A program made the position numbers and the translations under genes. Source: Paucibacter sp. PLA-PC-4 (GTDB taxonomy: Bacteria; Pseudomonadota; Gammaproteobacteria; Burkholderiales; Burkholderiaceae_C). From it: 64,000 nucleotides of DNA. Numbering within the stretch: the first letter of the stretch is position 1; every line of letters begins with the position of its first letter. This document shows positions 16,241 to 24,823 of this stretch, one piece after another. The stretch spans positions 219,395-283,394 of the forward strand of contig NZ_JAPFGP010000008.1 of NCBI RefSeq assembly GCF_026241155.1. Reading direction: 5' to 3'. The notes under the pieces are model-generated. The model was not told the origin of the DNA. It searched no databases and saw only the letters and a list, made by a program, of their open reading frames with translations.

Positions 16241-17665
16241 TTGGCACAGCTGCATGAACGCATGTCGCGGGTGGACACCGCCTGGCTGCGCATGGATACC
16301 GACGCCAATCTGATGATGATTGTCGGCGTCTGGTACATCAGGCCCGGCATCACATTGGCAGCGCTGCGCGAGCGAGTCGAGGCCAGGCTGCTGCAGTACA
16401 CGCGATTTCGCCAGAAAGTGGTCGAGGACGCGCTGGGGGCGCAATGGGTGGAGGATGAGGACTTCGACATCGCCAACCATGTGCAGGCTGAGATTTTGCT
16501 GCCGCTGCGCGGCCAGAGCGCTGAGGCCGCGCTGCAGGCCCGTGTCGGCGAGCTCGCGGCCACGCCCTTGGACGCCGCCCGGCCGCTGTGGCAGTTCCAG
16601 CTGATTGAGGATTTCGAGGACGGGCAGAGCGTGCTGCTGGCGCGCATACACCACTGCATTGCCGACGGCATTGCGCTGATCGCGGTGATGCTGTCCATCA
16701 CCGATGGCGGCAAGGCGCCGCCCAAGCGTCAGCAGCAGCCGCGCGACGACCAGGACTGGCTGACCGACACCTTGCTGCGCCCGCTCAGCGATATGAGCAT
16801 CAAGGCGATCCGTATGGCCGGTGCGGGCGCAGCCAAGGGTGTCGATGCCTGGATAGACCCGCCGCACCCGGTCGACAGCTCGATGGAGATGGCGCGTATC
16901 GGCTATCAGGCGGTCAGCGATATCGCGGCCTTTGCGCTGATGCCGGATGATTCGCCGACCCGGCTCAAGGGCAAGCCTGGCGGTGCCAAGCGCGTGTCCT
17001 GGGCCGACGGCCTGCCGCTGGATGCGGTCAAGGCGGTCGGCAAGGCGATGAATGCCTCGATCAATGATGTGTTGCTGTCCTGCGTGGCCGGGGCCATCGG
17101 CGGCTATTTGGCTGAGCGCGGCGAGGACCCGGCGGGCAAGGAGATCCGCACCATGGTGCCGGTCAATCTGCGGCCGCTGGAGAAGGCCTACCAGCTCGGC
17201 AACCGCTTCGGCCTGGTGCCGCTTGTGCTGCCGATCGGCATCGCCAATCCGGTCGAGCGGCTGTATGCGGTGAAGGCGCGGATGCAAGAGCTCAAGGGCA
17301 GCTTCCAGCCCGTGCTGGCCTTCGGCCTGCTGTCGGTCGCCGGGCTGCTGATCAAGCCGGTGCAACACGCGATGCTGAACATCTTCGCGAAGAAGACCAC
17401 GGCCGTCGTCACCAATGTGCCGGGGCCGGCCCAGGCTCTGAGTTTTTGCGGCTCGACGGTGACGCGCGTCATGTTCTGGGTTCCGCAGTCCGGCGATGTC
17501 GGCATGGGGGTCAGCATCTTGACCTATGCAGGCCAGGTGCAATTCGGCCTGATCACCGACAGCACCCTGTGCCCCGATCCCGAGGCCATCGTCGAGCGCT
17601 TTGCGCCCGAGTTCAACAAGCTCTTGTTGCTGGCGCTGATGCTGCCTTGGGGCGACTGCGACTGA
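16241..17665 (+). CDS. Wax ester synthase/diacylglycerol acyltransferase (WS/DGAT)
   Basis: A 474-residue bifunctional acyltransferase. The active-site motif HHxxxDG is at residues 137-143 (HHCIADG), and family regions include PLWQFQLIEDF, NDVLLSCVAGAIGGYL, TMVPVNLRP, NRFGLVPLVLPIG and TNVPGPAQ near the C-terminus. It transfers acyl groups from acyl-CoA to fatty alcohols or diacylglycerol, giving wax esters or triacylglycerol. The start is the TTG at 16241 with AAGGAG spaced six bases before it. Neighbouring ACBP and PHA-system genes suggest a carbon-storage locus. Specificity cannot be read from sequence. Confidence 0.92.
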   Translation: MAQLHERMSRVDTAWLRMDTDANLMMIVGVWYIRPGITLAALRERVEARLLQYTRFRQKVVEDALGAQWVEDEDFDIANHVQAEILLPLRGQSAEAALQARVGELAATPLDAARPLWQFQLIEDFEDGQSVLLARIHHCIADGIALIAVMLSITDGGKAPPKRQQQPRDDQDWLTDTLLRPLSDMSIKAIRMAGAGAAKGVDAWIDPPHPVDSSMEMARIGYQAVSDIAAFALMPDDSPTRLKGKPGGAKRVSWADGLPLDAVKAVGKAMNASINDVLLSCVAGAIGGYLAERGEDPAGKEIRTMVPVNLRPLEKAYQLGNRFGLVPLVLPIGIANPVERLYAVKARMQELKGSFQPVLAFGLLSVAGLLIKPVQHAMLNIFAKKTTAVVTNVPGPAQALSFCGSTVTRVMFWVPQSGDVGMGVSILTYAGQVQFGLITDSTLCPDPEAIVERFAPEFNKLLLLALMLPWGDCD

Positions 17666-17668
17666 GGC

Positions 17669-17974
17669 TTACTTGGCCTTGGGTCGGCCGGCGGCGCTGG
17701 GGTAGGCCATCATCACGCGGCCCGGGTCGGCCTTGTCCAAAAAGGCGACGTACTGCGACTCGGTGCAGGCCAGGTTCTGGCCGGCTCGGTGCTCGCCCTT
17801 GTACTGACCCTTGTCGTAGACGAAGTGGTGCTCGTCGGCGGCCGGCGTGCCGAGCTTGACGCTATAGCTGCTGGCGCAGTCGGCGCGCAGGGCCTGGATC
17901 TCGGGGCTGGAGGCGGAGGCCCAGCAGGTGGCTGCCAGCGGGGTCAGCAGCAGGGCGAGCAGGGTGTTCTTCAT
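17669..17974 (-). CDS. Small secreted protein of unknown function
   Basis: A 101-residue protein with a Sec signal peptide (MKNTLLALLLTPLAATCWAS, cleavage near residue 20) and a mature part with two cysteines (ALRADCASSY and QNLACTESQ), possibly disulphide-bonded, so probably periplasmic. ATG 17974 was chosen because it gives the signal peptide directly; the upstream frame is unrelated. Convergent with the WS/DGAT gene, with only 3 bp between the stops. No family recognised. Confidence 0.65.
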   Translation of the reverse strand: MKNTLLALLLTPLAATCWASASSPEIQALRADCASSYSVKLGTPAADEHHFVYDKGQYKGEHRAGQNLACTESQYVAFLDKADPGRVMMAYPSAAGRPKAK

Positions 17975-18068
17975 CTTTGCGCTTGGGTGGTGGTGACGTG
18001 GCTTCAGCTTAGCTGCAGCAGCCCGCTTCGGCCTCACCCTGCTTGCGGGGCGGGAAAGCCCTGGTTTC

Positions 18069-18842
18069 TCACTCGTCCAACTCTTCCCGCGCCAGCTCCA
18101 CGTCCAGGCACTCCATCGCATCCAGCGGTTCGCAGGCCGCCGCATCGGCATATAGCGTCTCGGCCTCCTTCATGCGCTTGTCGCCCTCCAGCATCACCAG
18201 GCCGTTGGCCCGCTCGATCATCGCGATCGCGCTGGTGGGATTGAGTTTGACGGCCTGGGCAAACATTGCCAGGCCGGTCGCGAGATCGGCGCCCTGGGTC
18301 TTGCCCAGGAGTTTGCCGACCTTGTCGATCACCTCGGCATGGAAAGCGCCCAAGGCGATATGGGCATCGGCATGCTTGGGCGCGAGCTTGATGGTGGTCT
18401 CCAGTGCGCCCTTGATCTTGCCGCCCAGTCCTTGGGCTAGGGCCTTCGTGACGCTGATGCCTTGGCCATAGCGGCCCAGGGCGTAGGCCTGCCAGTACCA
18501 GGCGTTGGGATTCTTGGGGTCGTCGGCCTGCTGGGTCTCGGCCCGGCCCGCCACCTCCAGGAACATTTCCAGCTTGGTCTGTTCCTTCTTCTCCAGATAG
18601 TTGGCGTAGATGGCCTGGGCCTTGTTGGCGACCGTGGTGCCGGCAGCGCCCGCAGCGAGCCCTGCTTCGTAGGCCTTGTGGAACTCGCCGGCATGGAAAT
18701 GGATCCAGGCCTGGACCACGGCCGCCTCCTTGGGCCAGGGCTCGGCATCGCCGGCATGCAGGCGCGCCCAATGCTTCTTCAGCGCGGCCACGTCGTACTG
18801 GTAGGCGGTGTTGTCATAGGGGAAGGCGGTCCACTTGGCCAT
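18069..18842 (-). CDS. TPR-like repeat protein, conserved hypothetical
   Basis: About 257 residues, soluble and helical, without signal peptide. Repeated helical pairs resemble tetratricopeptide units, for example NPNAWYWQAYALGRYGQG, ALETTIKLAPKHADAHIALG and FAQAVKLNPTSAIAMIERAN. It begins AKWTAFPYDNTAYQYD. TPR proteins act as protein-interaction scaffolds; the partner is unknown. The second of two adjacent ATGs (18842) fits the AGGAG better than the first (18845). It lies 9 bp downstream of a TetR-type regulator gene and is probably co-transcribed with it. Confidence 0.75.
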   Translation of the reverse strand: MAKWTAFPYDNTAYQYDVAALKKHWARLHAGDAEPWPKEAAVVQAWIHFHAGEFHKAYEAGLAAGAAGTTVANKAQAIYANYLEKKEQTKLEMFLEVAGRAETQQADDPKNPNAWYWQAYALGRYGQGISVTKALAQGLGGKIKGALETTIKLAPKHADAHIALGAFHAEVIDKVGKLLGKTQGADLATGLAMFAQAVKLNPTSAIAMIERANGLVMLEGDKRMKEAETLYADAAACEPLDAMECLDVELAREELDE

Positions 18843-18851
18843 CATCAGCTC

Positions 18852-19514
18852 CTAGCTATCCATCTCTTGATACTTGCCCGCCAGGGCAAACAGATGCTCG
18901 CGCGAGTTGCTTTCCAGGTAGGGCAGCAACAGGCTCAGCACATGGAATGCGCCGCGCATCAGCGCTGCTCCGGCCTGGGCCGGCTCCAGCGCGTTGCGCG
19001 GGTTGCGCACATATTCGTAGCTCAGCCAGTAACTCATCAGCACCACCATCGAGTTGGCTACCGGCGCGGCCTCGCGGGCTTGCATCTTCAGCGCGCCGCC
19101 GAACTGCAGCCCCGCCAGCACCGCGCGCATGGCCCGTGCCTTGCTCTCCAGCACGCTCTGGAAATGCGTCTCCAGTTTGCGATTCTTGCTCAGCAGGTCG
19201 TTCAGGTCACGATAAAGAAAGCGGTGCTTCCAGATCAGCTCGATCAACATGTGGAAGAACAACCACGCGTCCTCGACATTGCGCACGTTGTCGGCTGCGC
19301 CCAGCAACTCGCCGAGCTCGCGCTCGTAGTTGCCGAACAGCGAGTTGATCAGCTCGTCCTTAGCCGGGTAGTGGTAGTAAAGATTGCCAGGGCTGATATT
19401 GAGCTCGGCCGAGATCAGTGTGGTCGAGACATTGGGCTCGCCGAAGCGGTTGAACAAGTCCAGCGTGACTTCGAGGATGCGTTCCGCGGTACGGCGCGGT
19501 TTTTTGGTGACCAT
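18852..19514 (-). CDS. TetR-family transcriptional regulator
   Basis: A 220-residue protein with an N-terminal TetR helix-turn-helix (ERILEVTLDLFNRFGEPNVS, then AELNISPGNLYYHYPAKDEL). The C-terminal domain is helical, with motifs seen in fatty-acid or PHA-linked regulators of Burkholderiales (FFHMLIELIWKHRFLYRDLN). A TTG start at 19553 could add 13 residues. It is divergent from the ABC exporter genes and upstream of the TPR gene. Its position near acyl-CoA and storage-lipid genes hints at a fatty-acid ligand, but this is inference. Confidence 0.87.
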   Translation of the reverse strand: MVTKKPRRTAERILEVTLDLFNRFGEPNVSTTLISAELNISPGNLYYHYPAKDELINSLFGNYERELGELLGAADNVRNVEDAWLFFHMLIELIWKHRFLYRDLNDLLSKNRKLETHFQSVLESKARAMRAVLAGLQFGGALKMQAREAAPVANSMVVLMSYWLSYEYVRNPRNALEPAQAGAALMRGAFHVLSLLLPYLESNSREHLFALAGKYQEMDS

Positions 19515-19616
19515 GTCGCCGATTCTGGCATCAAGGCTTGTGCGCTTTGCCAAGCCTTGCTCCGGGCAAACCCTTTGCCGAGCGGGATTGGTGGGCGCTC
19601 CCTACAATGCCCGCCC

Positions 19617-20546
19617 ATGCCTATCCAGCCACAGCCGGCCGACCAGCCCGCCATCAGTTTCCAGAACGTCAGCAAAACATACCGGGGAGGGCAGGTCAGG
19701 GCCCTTGATGGCGTGTCCTTTGACATCCAGCCCGGCGAGTTCTTCGGCCTGCTAGGCCCGAATGGCGCCGGCAAGACCAGCCTGATCAGCATCCTGGCCG
19801 GGCTGTCGCAGGCCAGCGGCGGCGCGGTCAAGGTGCATGGTCACGACGTGGTTGGCGACTATGCTGCGGCGCGCAAGGCCCTTGGCATCGTGCCGCAGGA
19901 ACTGGTCTTCGATCCCTTCTTCAGCGTCCGGGAGTCGCTGAAAATCCAGAGCGGCTATTTCGGTGTGAAGGGCAACGAGGCCTGGATCGACGAGCTGCTG
20001 GAGAACCTCGGCCTGGCCGACAAGGCCAACGCGAATATGCGCCAGCTCAGCGGCGGCATGAAGCGCCGGGTGCTGGTAGCCCAGGCCCTGGTGCACCGTC
20101 CGCCGGTCATCGTGCTGGACGAGCCGACCGCCGGCGTCGACGTCGAACTGCGCCAGACCCTGTGGGCCTTCATCGCGCGCCTGAACCGCGAAGGCCACAC
20201 GGTGTTGCTGACCACGCACTATTTGGAAGAAGCCGAGGCCCTGTGCCAGCGTATTGCGATGCTCAAGCAAGGCCGTATCGTCGCGCTGGACAGCACTTCT
20301 GCGCTTCTCAAGGGCAAGGCCTCGACGATGCTGCGCTTCAAGACCGATGCGTCGCTGCCGACTGCACTGCTCGATCAGTCGCGCGTCACCGGGCGCATCG
20401 TGCAGATCAAGGCCCATGACGCGGCCGAGGTCGAGACCATTCTGGCCAGCCTGCGTGCGGCGGGCTGCCCCATCGAAGACCTGGAGATCGGCCGCGCCGA
20501 TCTGGAGGACGTGTTTCTGGAAATCATGCAGGGAGCCCATCAATGA
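19617..20546 (+). CDS. ABC-2 type exporter, ATP-binding subunit
   Basis: A 309-residue ATPase with Walker A GPNGAGKTS, Q-loop IVPQELVFDPF, signature LSGGMKRRVLVAQAL, Walker B VIVLDEPTAGVD and H-loop LTTHYLEEAE. The ~75-residue C-terminal extension is typical of the YadG/CcmA-like group. With the permease in the next gene (4-bp ATGA overlap) it forms an exporter; polysaccharide, lipid or drug are possible substrates. The ATG at 19617 gives the expected N-terminus. Much longer upstream in-frame sequence is antisense to the TetR and TPR genes. Confidence 0.92.
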   Translation: MPIQPQPADQPAISFQNVSKTYRGGQVRALDGVSFDIQPGEFFGLLGPNGAGKTSLISILAGLSQASGGAVKVHGHDVVGDYAAARKALGIVPQELVFDPFFSVRESLKIQSGYFGVKGNEAWIDELLENLGLADKANANMRQLSGGMKRRVLVAQALVHRPPVIVLDEPTAGVDVELRQTLWAFIARLNREGHTVLLTTHYLEEAEALCQRIAMLKQGRIVALDSTSALLKGKASTMLRFKTDASLPTALLDQSRVTGRIVQIKAHDAAEVETILASLRAAGCPIEDLEIGRADLEDVFLEIMQGAHQ

Positions 20547-21313
20547 GCGCCATTCGTTTGCAAGGCGCTCGGACGCTGTTTTACAAGGAAGTGCTGCGCT
20601 TCTGGAAGGTCAGCTTCCAGACCGTCGCCGCGCCGGTGCTGACCGCTGTGCTGTACCTGCTGATCTTCGGCCACGTGCTGGAGGATCATGTGAAGGTTTA
20701 CGACTCCGTCGGCTACACCAGCTTCCTGATCCCGGGCCTGGTGATGATGAGCGTGCTGCAGAACAGCTTTGCCAACAGCTCCTCGTCCTTGATACAGAGC
20801 AAGATCACCGGCAATTTGGTCTTCCTGCTGGTGACGCCGTTGTCGCACTGGGCCTGGTTCGTCGCCTACGTCGGCGCGTCCATCGTGCGCGGCTTGGTCG
20901 TTGGGCTGGGCGTGATCCTCGTGACCTTCTGGTTTGCACCGCCGGGTCTGGCCAATCCGCTGTGGATCATCAGCTTCGCCCTGCTCGGCGCCGCCATCAT
21001 GGGCACTTTGGGTCTGATCGCGGGACTGTGGGCCGAAAAATTCGACCAGATCGCCGCGTTCCAGAACTTCATCATCATGCCGATGACCTTTCTGTCCGGC
21101 GTGTTCTATTCGATCAAGTCCTTGCCTCCGTTCTGGCAAGGCGTCAGCCATCTGAACCCCTTCTTCTACATGATCGACGGCTTCCGGCGCGGCTTTTTCG
21201 GCGTCAGCGATGTCTCGCCCTGGATCAGCCTGGGCTTGGTTGGCGTGAGCTTCCTGCTGCTTGCCGCCTTGGCGCTCGAATTGCTGCGCCGCGGCTACAA
21301 GATCCGGTCTTAG
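20543..21313 (+). CDS. ABC-2 type exporter, permease subunit
   Basis: A 256-residue inner-membrane protein with about six helices, in the ABC2_membrane family (YadH/NodJ-like). Recognisable parts are an N-terminal amphipathic region (ARTLFYKEVLRFWKVSFQTV), YTSFLIPGLVMMSVLQNSF, and the conserved MPMTFLSGVFYSI near the C-terminus. Start overlaps the ATPase stop (ATGA), so the two subunits are coupled. In Burkholderiales such a pair commonly precedes bolA and the his operon; bolA follows after 16 bp. Confidence 0.92.
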   Translation: MSAIRLQGARTLFYKEVLRFWKVSFQTVAAPVLTAVLYLLIFGHVLEDHVKVYDSVGYTSFLIPGLVMMSVLQNSFANSSSSLIQSKITGNLVFLLVTPLSHWAWFVAYVGASIVRGLVVGLGVILVTFWFAPPGLANPLWIISFALLGAAIMGTLGLIAGLWAEKFDQIAAFQNFIIMPMTFLSGVFYSIKSLPPFWQGVSHLNPFFYMIDGFRRGFFGVSDVSPWISLGLVGVSFLLLAALALELLRRGYKIRS

Positions 21314-21329
21314 TAGAATCACGTCCACC

Positions 21330-21593
21330 ATGGCCGATCCCACTCCCCAAGAAGTTCAGCAATTCATCGCCAACGGCCTGCCCTGCCAAACGCTGCAGGT
21401 GGAAGGCGATGGCCGGCATTTCTTCGCCACCATCGTCTCCACCGAGTTCGAAGGCCTGTCCCGTGTGCGCCGCCATCAGCGCGTGTACCAGGCCCTGGGT
21501 GACCGTATGCGCGAGCAAATCCACGCGCTGTCCATGAAAACGCTAACGCCGGCCGAGCATGCTGCGGCCCCGGCCGAGCACCATCATTCCTGA
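21330..21593 (+). CDS. BolA-family protein (IbaG-like)
   Basis: An 87-residue BolA-fold protein. Key regions are GDGRHFFATIVSTEFEGLS, followed by VRRHQRVYQALGDRM, the VxRHRxVY signature of the family, including the helix-turn-helix-like segment. BolA/IbaG proteins pair with monothiol glutaredoxins and bind [2Fe-2S] clusters, and take part in acid or envelope stress. The C-terminus is extended and His-rich (EHHHS). In relatives murA follows this gene; here hisG comes next after 99 bp. Confidence 0.88.
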   Translation: MADPTPQEVQQFIANGLPCQTLQVEGDGRHFFATIVSTEFEGLSRVRRHQRVYQALGDRMREQIHALSMKTLTPAEHAAAPAEHHHS

Positions 21594-21692
21594 GCGCCAT
21601 CCGCTTTTCTGCAAGCGGGTGGCGGCGAGGCGCCGCTAGGTGAACCCGCTGCCGTCCCGCTGAACCCGATTCACAAGGACGACAGACGCACC

Positions 21693-22331
21693 ATGATCAC
21701 CCTGGCTCTCTCCAAAGGCCGCATCTTCGACGACACCCTGCCGCTGCTGCGCGCGGCCGGCATTGAGGTGCTGGAAGACCCTGAAACCTCGCGCAAGCTG
21801 ATTCTTGCGACCAGCAATCCCGAAGTCCGCATCGTGATGGTGCGTGCGTCCGACGTGCCGACTTATGTCCAGCATGGCGGTGCCGATCTGGGCGTGGCCG
21901 GCAAGGACATCTTGATCGAGCATGGCGGTGCGGGCCTCTACCAGCCCTTGGACCTGAACATCGCGAAGTGCCGCGTGAGCGTGGCGGTGCGCCAGGGCTT
22001 TGACTACGCGGGGGCCGTCAGGCAGGGTTCGCGCATCCGCGTGGCCACCAAGTACACCGAGATCGCACGCCAGCACTTCGCCGAGAAAGGCGTGCACGTC
22101 GATCTGATCAAGCTCTACGGCTCGATGGAGCTGGCACCGCTGACGGGCCTGGCCGATGCCATCGTCGATATGGTCTCCACCGGCAACACCCTGCGCGCCA
22201 ACCACCTGAGCGAGGTCGAATTCATCATGGACATCTCGGCCCGTCTGGTCGTCAATCAGGCCGCGCTGAAGCTCAAGCGCGAACCCTTGCGACGCCTGAT
22301 TGACGCCTTTGCCTCCGCCATCCCGAAATGA
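21693..22331 (+). CDS. hisG: ATP phosphoribosyltransferase, short form
   Basis: A 212-residue short-form HisG, lacking the C-terminal regulatory domain of long forms. It catalyses the first step of histidine synthesis, from ATP and PRPP. Visible motifs are [31 protein letters not shown] and [19 protein letters not shown], the PRPP-binding loop. Short forms need the HisRS-like partner HisZ for activity and feedback; hisZ is not in this window. First gene of the his operon. It overlaps hisD by 4 bp. Confidence 0.96.
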   Translation: MITLALSKGRIFDDTLPLLRAAGIEVLEDPETSRKLILATSNPEVRIVMVRASDVPTYVQHGGADLGVAGKDILIEHGGAGLYQPLDLNIAKCRVSVAVRQGFDYAGAVRQGSRIRVATKYTEIARQHFAEKGVHVDLIKLYGSMELAPLTGLADAIVDMVSTGNTLRANHLSEVEFIMDISARLVVNQAALKLKREPLRRLIDAFASAIPK

Positions 22332-23653
22332 GCCACATGATGTCCTTGACGCTCCGCCAACTGAACACCGCCAGCCCCGAGTTCGAAGCCGAGTTCCAGC
22401 GCGTGTTGCACTGGTCGGCCGAGACAGATTCGGCCATCGAGACTCGCGTGGCCGAGATCTTGGCCGATGTGCGCGAGCGCGGCGATGCGGCCGTGCTGGA
22501 GTACACGGCCCGCTTTGACGGCCTGCAGGCCGCCAGCGTGGCCGTGCTGGAATTGACGCGCGAGGAACTGAAGGCTGCATTCGAGGCCATCACCCCGGCC
22601 CAGCGCGGCGCGCTGCAGGCCGCTGCCGAGCGCGTGCGCAGCTATCACGAGCGCCAGAAGCAGGCCTGCGGCCTGAGTTGGAGCTACCGCGACGAAGACG
22701 GCAGCCTGCTGGGGCAAAAAGTGACCCCGCTGGACCGCGTGGGCATCTATGTGCCGGGAGGCAAGGCGGCCTATCCGAGCAGCGTACTGATGAATGCCAT
22801 TCCTGCCCATGTGGCCGGCGTGCCCGAGATCATCATGGTGGTGCCGACGCCCAAGGGCGAGAAGAACCCGCTGGTGCTGGCCGCCGCCTATGTGGCCGGC
22901 GTGCACCGCGCCTTCACGATAGGCGGCGCCCAAGCGGTCGCAGCGCTGGCCTATGGCACGGCGACAGTGCCGCGCGTCGACAAGATCACAGGCCCCGGCA
23001 ACGCCTATGTGGCGAGCGCGAAGAAGCATGTGTTCGGTCAGGTCGGCATCGACATGATCGCCGGCCCCAGTGAGATCCTGGTGCTGGCCGATGGCACGAC
23101 CCCGCCGGACTGGGTGGCGATGGACCTGTTCAGCCAGGCCGAGCACGACGAACTGGCGCAGAGCATCCTGCTGTGTCCCGATGCGGGCTATATCGATAAG
23201 GTCCGCGAGGCTATCGAGCGCCTGTTGCCGACCATGCCCCGCGCCGCAGTGATCCGAGCCTCGCTGGAGGGCCGTGGTGCCCTGATCGAGACCCGTTCGA
23301 TGGACGAGGCGTGCGAGATCAGCAATCGCATCGCGCCGGAGCATCTGGAGGTGTCCAGCGCCGATCCGCACAGCTGGGAGCCGCTGCTGCGCCATGCCGG
23401 CGCGATCTTCCTGGGCGCCTACACGAGTGAGTCGCTGGGCGACTACTGCGCAGGGCCCAACCATGTTCTGCCGACTTCGGGCACCGCGCGCTTTTCGTCG
23501 CCGCTGGGGGTTTATGACTTCCAAAAGCGCAGCAGCCTGATCGAGGTCAGCGAGGCCGGCGCCCAGAAGCTGGGGCCGATTGCTGCCGAACTGGCATATG
23601 GCGAAGGCCTGCAAGGGCATGCCAGGGCTGCTGAGATGCGCTTGAAAAATTGA
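22328..23653 (+). CDS. hisD: Histidinol dehydrogenase
   Basis: A 441-residue NAD-dependent, zinc-binding enzyme that oxidises L-histidinol to histidine in two steps. Family signatures include [33 protein letters not shown], the core signature [17 protein letters not shown], and [11 protein letters not shown] with the catalytic His/Glu region. The ATG at 22328 overlaps the hisG stop. ATGs at 22337 and 22340 are alternative starts. The operon is interrupted after this gene by an LprI-like gene and a toxin-antitoxin pair before hisC. Confidence 0.96.
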   Translation: MSHMMSLTLRQLNTASPEFEAEFQRVLHWSAETDSAIETRVAEILADVRERGDAAVLEYTARFDGLQAASVAVLELTREELKAAFEAITPAQRGALQAAAERVRSYHERQKQACGLSWSYRDEDGSLLGQKVTPLDRVGIYVPGGKAAYPSSVLMNAIPAHVAGVPEIIMVVPTPKGEKNPLVLAAAYVAGVHRAFTIGGAQAVAALAYGTATVPRVDKITGPGNAYVASAKKHVFGQVGIDMIAGPSEILVLADGTTPPDWVAMDLFSQAEHDELAQSILLCPDAGYIDKVREAIERLLPTMPRAAVIRASLEGRGALIETRSMDEACEISNRIAPEHLEVSSADPHSWEPLLRHAGAIFLGAYTSESLGDYCAGPNHVLPTSGTARFSSPLGVYDFQKRSSLIEVSEAGAQKLGPIAAELAYGEGLQGHARAAEMRLKN

Positions 23654-23663
23654 GTTAGCCGCC

Positions 23664-24059
23664 ATGAACTACGCAATAGCCTTGCTCGCTGCTGCCTCAA
23701 TATTGCCTTTGACCGTTTGGGCCGCTGATCCGTGCCAGACGCAGAGCAACACCATGGAGACTAATGCCTGTGCGAAGCTTCAGTTCGACGAGCAAGACAG
23801 ACTGCTGAACGTTGCGTACCAAGCCTTGCTAAAGGCCGTTCCGGCAGCTAACGACCCTGGAATTACTGGTGATAGTCCTAGAGCGCTACTGGTCAAAGCC
23901 CAGCGACGTTGGGTCGATTTCCGCGACGCTGATTGCAAGGCCAAATATCAGCTCTATGCAGGCGGCACCATAAAAAATGTGATCTACCTCGGGTGCATGC
24001 GTGAGCGAACGCAGCAGCGCATCAAGGATCTCGCTTCCTCGGAGTGGCAAGGTGGCTAG
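23664..24059 (+). CDS. LprI/DUF1311-family secreted protein
   Basis: A 131-residue protein with a signal peptide (MNYAIALLAAASILPLTVWA) and four cysteines in the mature region. The LprI pattern is clear: ETNACAKLQFDEQDRLLNVAYQALLKAV, then LVKAQRRWVDFRDADCKAKY and YLGCMRERTQQRIKDL. Some family members inhibit lysozyme; others are of unknown role. It sits 10 bp after hisD and before a toxin-antitoxin pair. Its base composition and codon use look less GC-rich than those of the his genes, suggesting recent acquisition. Confidence 0.85.
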   Translation: MNYAIALLAAASILPLTVWAADPCQTQSNTMETNACAKLQFDEQDRLLNVAYQALLKAVPAANDPGITGDSPRALLVKAQRRWVDFRDADCKAKYQLYAGGTIKNVIYLGCMRERTQQRIKDLASSEWQGG

Positions 24060-24120
24060 CCCCTTTTTGGGACTTACGCCCCCAGCCGCTGCTCGCGTCT
24101 CAGCTTGATCGATGAAATAG

Positions 24121-24151
24121 ACACGAAGTTCGTGCAACACGAACTTCGTGT
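24121..24151. promoter_or_regulatory. Nested palindromic operator before the toxin-antitoxin genes
   Basis: ACACGAAGTTCGTG (24121-24134) and CACGAACTTCGTGT (24138-24151) form a perfect 14-bp inverted repeat with a 3-bp spacer. Each arm is itself a near-palindrome of CACGAA and TTCGTG around one base, giving four CACGAA half-sites. It ends 13 bp before the antitoxin start. This layout is typical of ribbon-helix-helix autoregulation; binding is inferred. It could also fold as a strong RNA hairpin. Confidence 0.7.
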
Positions 24152-24164
24152 TAAATTTCGGGCT

Positions 24165-24386
24165 ATGAAGAATGTGACCGTCAGCATGGAGGACAGCGTC
24201 GCCGAATGGGCCCGGCTGGAGGCTGCGCGACGCAATACCAGCGTGTCCCGCCTGCTCGGCGAGATGCTGGCCGAGAAGATGCGGCATGACGACGCCTATC
24301 AGCGCGCGCTCCAGGATTGGCTGCACCGGGAGCGTTCCTGGGTTTCGAACGGTGCGGCCTATCCGGCGCGCAGCGCTGAAGCATGA
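24165..24386 (+). CDS. Ribbon-helix-helix antitoxin (CopG/VapB type)
   Basis: A 73-residue protein with an N-terminal ribbon-helix-helix pattern: strand MKNVTVSMEDSV, helices EWARLEAARRNTS and VSRLLGEMLAEKM. The C-terminal tail (DWLHRERSWVSNGAAYPAR) probably wraps the toxin. It should neutralise the PIN-domain partner and repress its own promoter through the palindrome just upstream. The ATG at 24165 gives the canonical N-terminus; an earlier TTG would translate through the operator. The stop overlaps the toxin start by 4 bp. Confidence 0.85.
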   Translation: MKNVTVSMEDSVAEWARLEAARRNTSVSRLLGEMLAEKMRHDDAYQRALQDWLHRERSWVSNGAAYPARSAEA

Positions 24387-24823
24387 AGCCGGTCTTTGTG
24401 GACACCTCGGTGCTGATCCTCAGCGAGGACGGTGCCGATCCCATTGCCCGGGCCAAGGCCTTGGCCTGGTTGATGTTGTTGTGGCAGCAGCGCGCTGGCC
24501 GGGTCTCGACCCAGGTGCTGAACGACTTCTACCGCATGGTCACGACCCGCATTCAGCCGCCCATGCCCAATGGCGATGCCCGCGCCGAGGTGCGGCGCTA
24601 CCAGCGCTGGAACCCCTGGGCCATCGACCATACGACGGTTGAGAGCGCCTGGTCGATCGAGAGCCGCTTCGGCCTGGCCTATGCCGACGCACTGATTGTT
24701 GCGGCCGCCAAGGCCCAGGGCTGTGAGCTGCTCTTGAGCCTGGAACTGCCGCACGAGCAGCAGTTCGACAGCGTGCGAACCCTCAACCCCTTGCTGAGCG
24801 AGCCCACCGCATGGACCGACTGA
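24383..24823 (+). CDS. PIN-domain toxin (VapC-like ribonuclease)
   Basis: A 146-residue PIN-domain protein. Acidic residues expected to bind Mg2+ are seen as Asp7 in VFVDTSVLI, a central acidic/Asn region in TQVLNDFYRMVT, and Asp in FGLAYADALIVAAAKAQGC. PIN toxins cut tRNA or rRNA. The start overlaps the antitoxin stop, and its last 13 bp overlap the start of hisC, so the toxin gene is part of the his transcript and hisC translation may be coupled to it. The RNA target is unknown. Confidence 0.87.
   Translation: MKPVFVDTSVLILSEDGADPIARAKALAWLMLLWQQRAGRVSTQVLNDFYRMVTTRIQPPMPNGDARAEVRRYQRWNPWAIDHTTVESAWSIESRFGLAYADALIVAAAKAQGCELLLSLELPHEQQFDSVRTLNPLLSEPTAWTD

Noticed and set aside
16034..17542. 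A 502-codon open frame on the minus strand
   Set aside because: It is antisense to the WS/DGAT gene and its product has the His/Arg/Gln-rich make-up of a GC-driven shadow frame.
18462..19616. In-frame 5' extension of the ABC ATPase gene by 385 codons
   Set aside because: The extension is antisense to the TetR and TPR genes; the ATPase fold begins just after the ATG at 19617.
22256..23665. A 469-codon open frame antisense to hisD
   Set aside because: It covers a well-conserved hisD and shows no domain; high GC content leaves antisense frames open.
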